The position numbers and the translations under genes are program-made. Shown here in pieces: positions 61,993 to 64,000 of a DNA stretch of 64,000 nt (positions within the stretch are counted from its first letter, which is position 1; each line of letters starts with the position of its first letter). This stretch comes from Roseiarcus sp963823165 (GTDB lineage Bacteria; Pseudomonadota; Alphaproteobacteria; Rhizobiales; Beijerinckiaceae), in assembly GCA_963823165.1 (NCBI GenBank), contig CAWGKV010000001.1:124001-188000 (forward strand), in the 5' to 3' direction. Below the pieces are notes generated by a model. The model searched no databases, was not told where the DNA came from, and worked only from the letters and a program-made list of their open reading frames with translations.

Positions 61993-63021
61993 ATGCGGGA
62001 CGAAGTCAGTTCCCCTGGCGGTCGGGCCGCCCCGCATCGCTCGGCTGAAGGCCGCTTGAACTTGCTGCGTCGGGCGGGCGCGCTCGTGCTCCGGTGGCCC
62101 GAGGCGAGCATCCTTCTCGCCGGGGCCCTGCTCGTCGCATATTTCCAGTCGACCAATTCCGCCTTTCTCTCGCCCTCCAACATCGACACCCTGATCGACT
62201 ATACCGCGACCACTGCGATCATCGCCGCCGGCGAGGTCATGGTGCTGGTCTGCGGAGAGCTCGATCTTTCCGTGGGGATGGTCTATGCGCTGACGCCTTT
62301 CGTCATGTACTTCACGGCCCAGTACGGGCTGCCGGAAGGCGCCGCCATTGTCCTGGCGTTGATTGCGGCGGGCCTCGTCGGGGTCGTGAACGGAGCGGTC
62401 ACCACGTTCCTCAGCGTGCCGGCCTTCGTCACGACGCTCGGCACGATGTTCCTGGTCGGGGGCCTCACCTTGACCATCTCCGGGGGCTTTCCGGTCCAGC
62501 CCGCCGCGGGCGCCGCCTTCACCGCGGCTTTCGGGGGCAATGTCTGGGCAAGGCTGGGCTGGTCGCTGGGGATCGCAATATTCCTGCAGTACGCGTTGAA
62601 CCGGACCCGCTTCGGGCTGCACACCATCGCCACGGGCGGGAACCCCGTCGCGGCTGCGGAAGTGGGCATCAGGGTGATCGACATCAAGATGCGCAATTTC
62701 ATACTCTGCTCCGTCCTCGCAGGCTTTGCCGGCGTCATCGACGCGTTCCGTATCGGGTCGATCGATCCGCTCGCGGGAGGGTCTCAGATGACGTTCGACG
62801 CCATCGCCGCGGCCGTGATCGGCGGCACTCTGCTGACCGGCGGCTCCGGGACCCTGATCGGCGCCTTCATCGGCGCGGCGGTGCTGGGAATCCTCAACGA
62901 CGGCTTCACCCTCAACGGGGTCAGCGCCTACACCTTCAGCATCATTCTCGGCGTGGCCATCCTCGTCACGATGGCGGTCAATGTCCGGGTGACGATATGG
63001 CGCGAACGGGGAGGAGGCTAA
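61993..63021 (+). CDS. Sugar ABC transporter permease (RbsC/XylH type)
   Basis: 342 residues. About ten helices; typical blocks are NIDTLIDYTATTAIIAAGEVMVLVCGELDLSVGM, FVTTLGTMFLVGGLTLTISGGFPV and GGSQMTFDAIAAAVIGGTLLTGGSGTLIGAFIGAAVLGILNDG. Single permease of the carbohydrate uptake 2 family, probably a homodimer. Its stop shares one base with the ATPase start (TAATG). Confidence 0.94.
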   Translation: MRDEVSSPGGRAAPHRSAEGRLNLLRRAGALVLRWPEASILLAGALLVAYFQSTNSAFLSPSNIDTLIDYTATTAIIAAGEVMVLVCGELDLSVGMVYALTPFVMYFTAQYGLPEGAAIVLALIAAGLVGVVNGAVTTFLSVPAFVTTLGTMFLVGGLTLTISGGFPVQPAAGAAFTAAFGGNVWARLGWSLGIAIFLQYALNRTRFGLHTIATGGNPVAAAEVGIRVIDIKMRNFILCSVLAGFAGVIDAFRIGSIDPLAGGSQMTFDAIAAAVIGGTLLTGGSGTLIGAFIGAAVLGILNDGFTLNGVSAYTFSIILGVAILVTMAVNVRVTIWRERGGG

Positions 63022-63809
63022 TGGCGGCTTCCATCGGAGCCGAGGTGCTTCGCGCCGAGCACGTCGAGAAATCCTTCGGACGCATTACGGCGCTCAGGGA
63101 CATCAACCTGCAGCTCCATCGCGGCGAGGTCCTGGCGTTGCTCGGGGACAACGGCGCCGGCAAGTCGACCTTGATGAAGATCTTCACCGGCTACCATCAA
63201 CCCAGTTCGGGGCAACTCTATTTCGAGGGCAAGCCCGTCCTGTTCCGCTCGGTCGCCCATGCGCGCTCGCTTGGCATCGAGGCGGTCTATCAGGACCTGG
63301 CGTTGGTCAACCAGCTCAACGTCTATCGCAACATGTTCCTCGAGCGCGAGCTGGTCCGCGGCGGACCGTTGGGAATTCTCGACGAGCGCCAGATGCGCCG
63401 GCGGGCGATCGAGATGCTCGAGCGCATGCAGGTCAGGATCCCCTCGGTCGACGTCGACGTCGCCAAGCTGTCGGGAGGGCAGCGCCAGGCCATCGCCATC
63501 GCCCGCTCGGTCTACCAAAAGGCGAAACTGCTCCTGCTCGACGAACCCACAGCCGCGATGGGCGCAAAGGAGTCGGCGCTGATCCTCGACCTGATCCAGC
63601 GGCTGAAGGAGGGCGGGGACATTGCGATGATCATCGTCGCCCACAATTACGCGCAGGTCTTCGACGTTTGCGATCGCATCAACCTGATCGAAGGGGGGGT
63701 GATCACATTCGACAAGCGCACCTCCGAAACCTCGGTTCAGGAGCTGACCGACAGGGTCGTCCGCCAGTACAGGTCCGTGCGCCAGGAAGTGCGGCAAGAA
63801 CGGCAGTGA
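63021..63809 (+). CDS. Sugar ABC transporter ATPase (single-domain CUT2 type)
   Basis: 262 residues from the ATG at 63021, after GGGGAGGAGG. Walker A LGDNGAGKSTLMKIFTG, Q-loop AVYQDLALVNQLNVYRNMFL, signature KLSGGQRQAIAIARSVYQKAKLLLLDEPTAAMG and the switch IIVAHNY (His). It is a half-size ATPase unlike the two-domain RbsA, as in FrcA/XylG-like short forms. Completes the importer with the two preceding genes. Confidence 0.94.
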   Translation: MAASIGAEVLRAEHVEKSFGRITALRDINLQLHRGEVLALLGDNGAGKSTLMKIFTGYHQPSSGQLYFEGKPVLFRSVAHARSLGIEAVYQDLALVNQLNVYRNMFLERELVRGGPLGILDERQMRRRAIEMLERMQVRIPSVDVDVAKLSGGQRQAIAIARSVYQKAKLLLLDEPTAAMGAKESALILDLIQRLKEGGDIAMIIVAHNYAQVFDVCDRINLIEGGVITFDKRTSETSVQELTDRVVRQYRSVRQEVRQERQ

Positions 63810-63939
63810 AGCGTCCGGCGGCGGATTGTTTCGCGAGCTTGAACCGCGTCGTCCACGGCGTGACCTCGAAGCAGCCGGCGAGTAGAGAGGCCCCGACCGC
63901 CGGCGCGGGCCGGCTCATGCAAAACCCGAGGAGATTGCC

Positions 63940-64000
63940 GTGTCCAGGGCGACGCGCGCGACCAAAATGCTCGAGGAGGCGGGCGTCGCCTTCGCCGTCT
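63940..64000 (+). CDS. ybaK: YbaK-type Cys-tRNA(Pro) deacylase (partial, 5' end only)
   Basis: Starts at a GTG with GAGGAG six bases upstream and reads SRATRATKMLEEAGVAFAV to the window edge. This is the characteristic start of YbaK/EbsC proteins, which remove cysteine misattached to tRNA-Pro. Only 20 codons are visible, so the assignment depends on that N-terminus. Confidence 0.7.
   Translation, partial: MSRATRATKMLEEAGVAFAV

Overview
The window is a high-GC stretch of chromosome from an alphaproteobacterium, most likely of the order Hyphomicrobiales (Rhizobiales). The call rests on gene content and style: GTG and TTG starts are common, the histidine route uses HutF and HutG, there is a class III cyclase with SAM, ATPase and repeat domains, an alphaproteobacterial LexA-type box (GTTC-N7-GTTC), and the small intergenic palindromes common in this group. 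No species can be named from the sequence. I found no rRNA, tRNA, CRISPR array or intact transposase.

Layout. 1-3400: a branched-chain amino acid type ABC transporter (livK, livH, livM; livM runs off the left edge). 3496-8804: a polyhydroxybutyrate depolymerase-like esterase next to a ribbon-helix-helix regulator with its own operator, a thioesterase, two Spy/LTXXQ periplasmic proteins and an HpcH-type aldolase. 8960-11419: gyrB. 11412-14900: an accessory island immediately behind gyrB, made of toxin-antitoxin modules and their remains (MntA/HepT with a frameshifted mntA, a decayed DUF433 gene, HigBA, a lone nucleotidyltransferase, TacAT, a second nucleotidyltransferase fragment) and containing an extra, diverged copy of the gyrB 3' end. 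15235-19972: a large SAM-cyclase-ATPase gene (frameshifted) convergent with an unusual patatin. 20296-28861: glyQ/glyS, rph, an RNase D-like gene, a CobW-type GTPase, cobP and a YgjP-like metalloprotease. 28876-33904: histidine utilisation (hutF divergent from hutI-hutH-hutG), with hutH and hutG each carrying one extra base. 34223-37008: an alpha/beta hydrolase followed by a gene-poor region with a tandem array of about twelve palindromic units and an SOS-type promoter. 37009-42460: a catabolic cluster (amidohydrolase, glutathione transferase, VOC dioxygenase-like, CoA ligase, citryl-CoA lyase-like) with a divergent, frameshifted GntR regulator. 42583-59332: mixed metabolic and envelope genes (GH31 glucosidase, Ogt, VIT transporter, M29 aminopeptidase, FAH hydrolase, ArsR/SRPBCC pair, penicillin acylase, HemJ, lytic transglycosylase, Uma2). 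59676-63809: secreted aldose epimerase with a sugar ABC transporter. 63940-64000: start of a YbaK-type deacylase.

Three things stand out. First, a family of short repeats bounded by TTGTAG and CTACA that can fold into an outer stem with two hairpins: a tandem array at 35561-36345, a solo copy read in frame inside the CobW-like gene, and a copy at 24455-24540 that appears to carry a second palindrome family inside it. Second, the toxin-antitoxin island lies between two copies of the gyrB tail. Third, seven genes carry about nine apparent single-base frameshifts, mostly insertions; this could be real decay or consensus error and should be settled before any of them is called a pseudogene.
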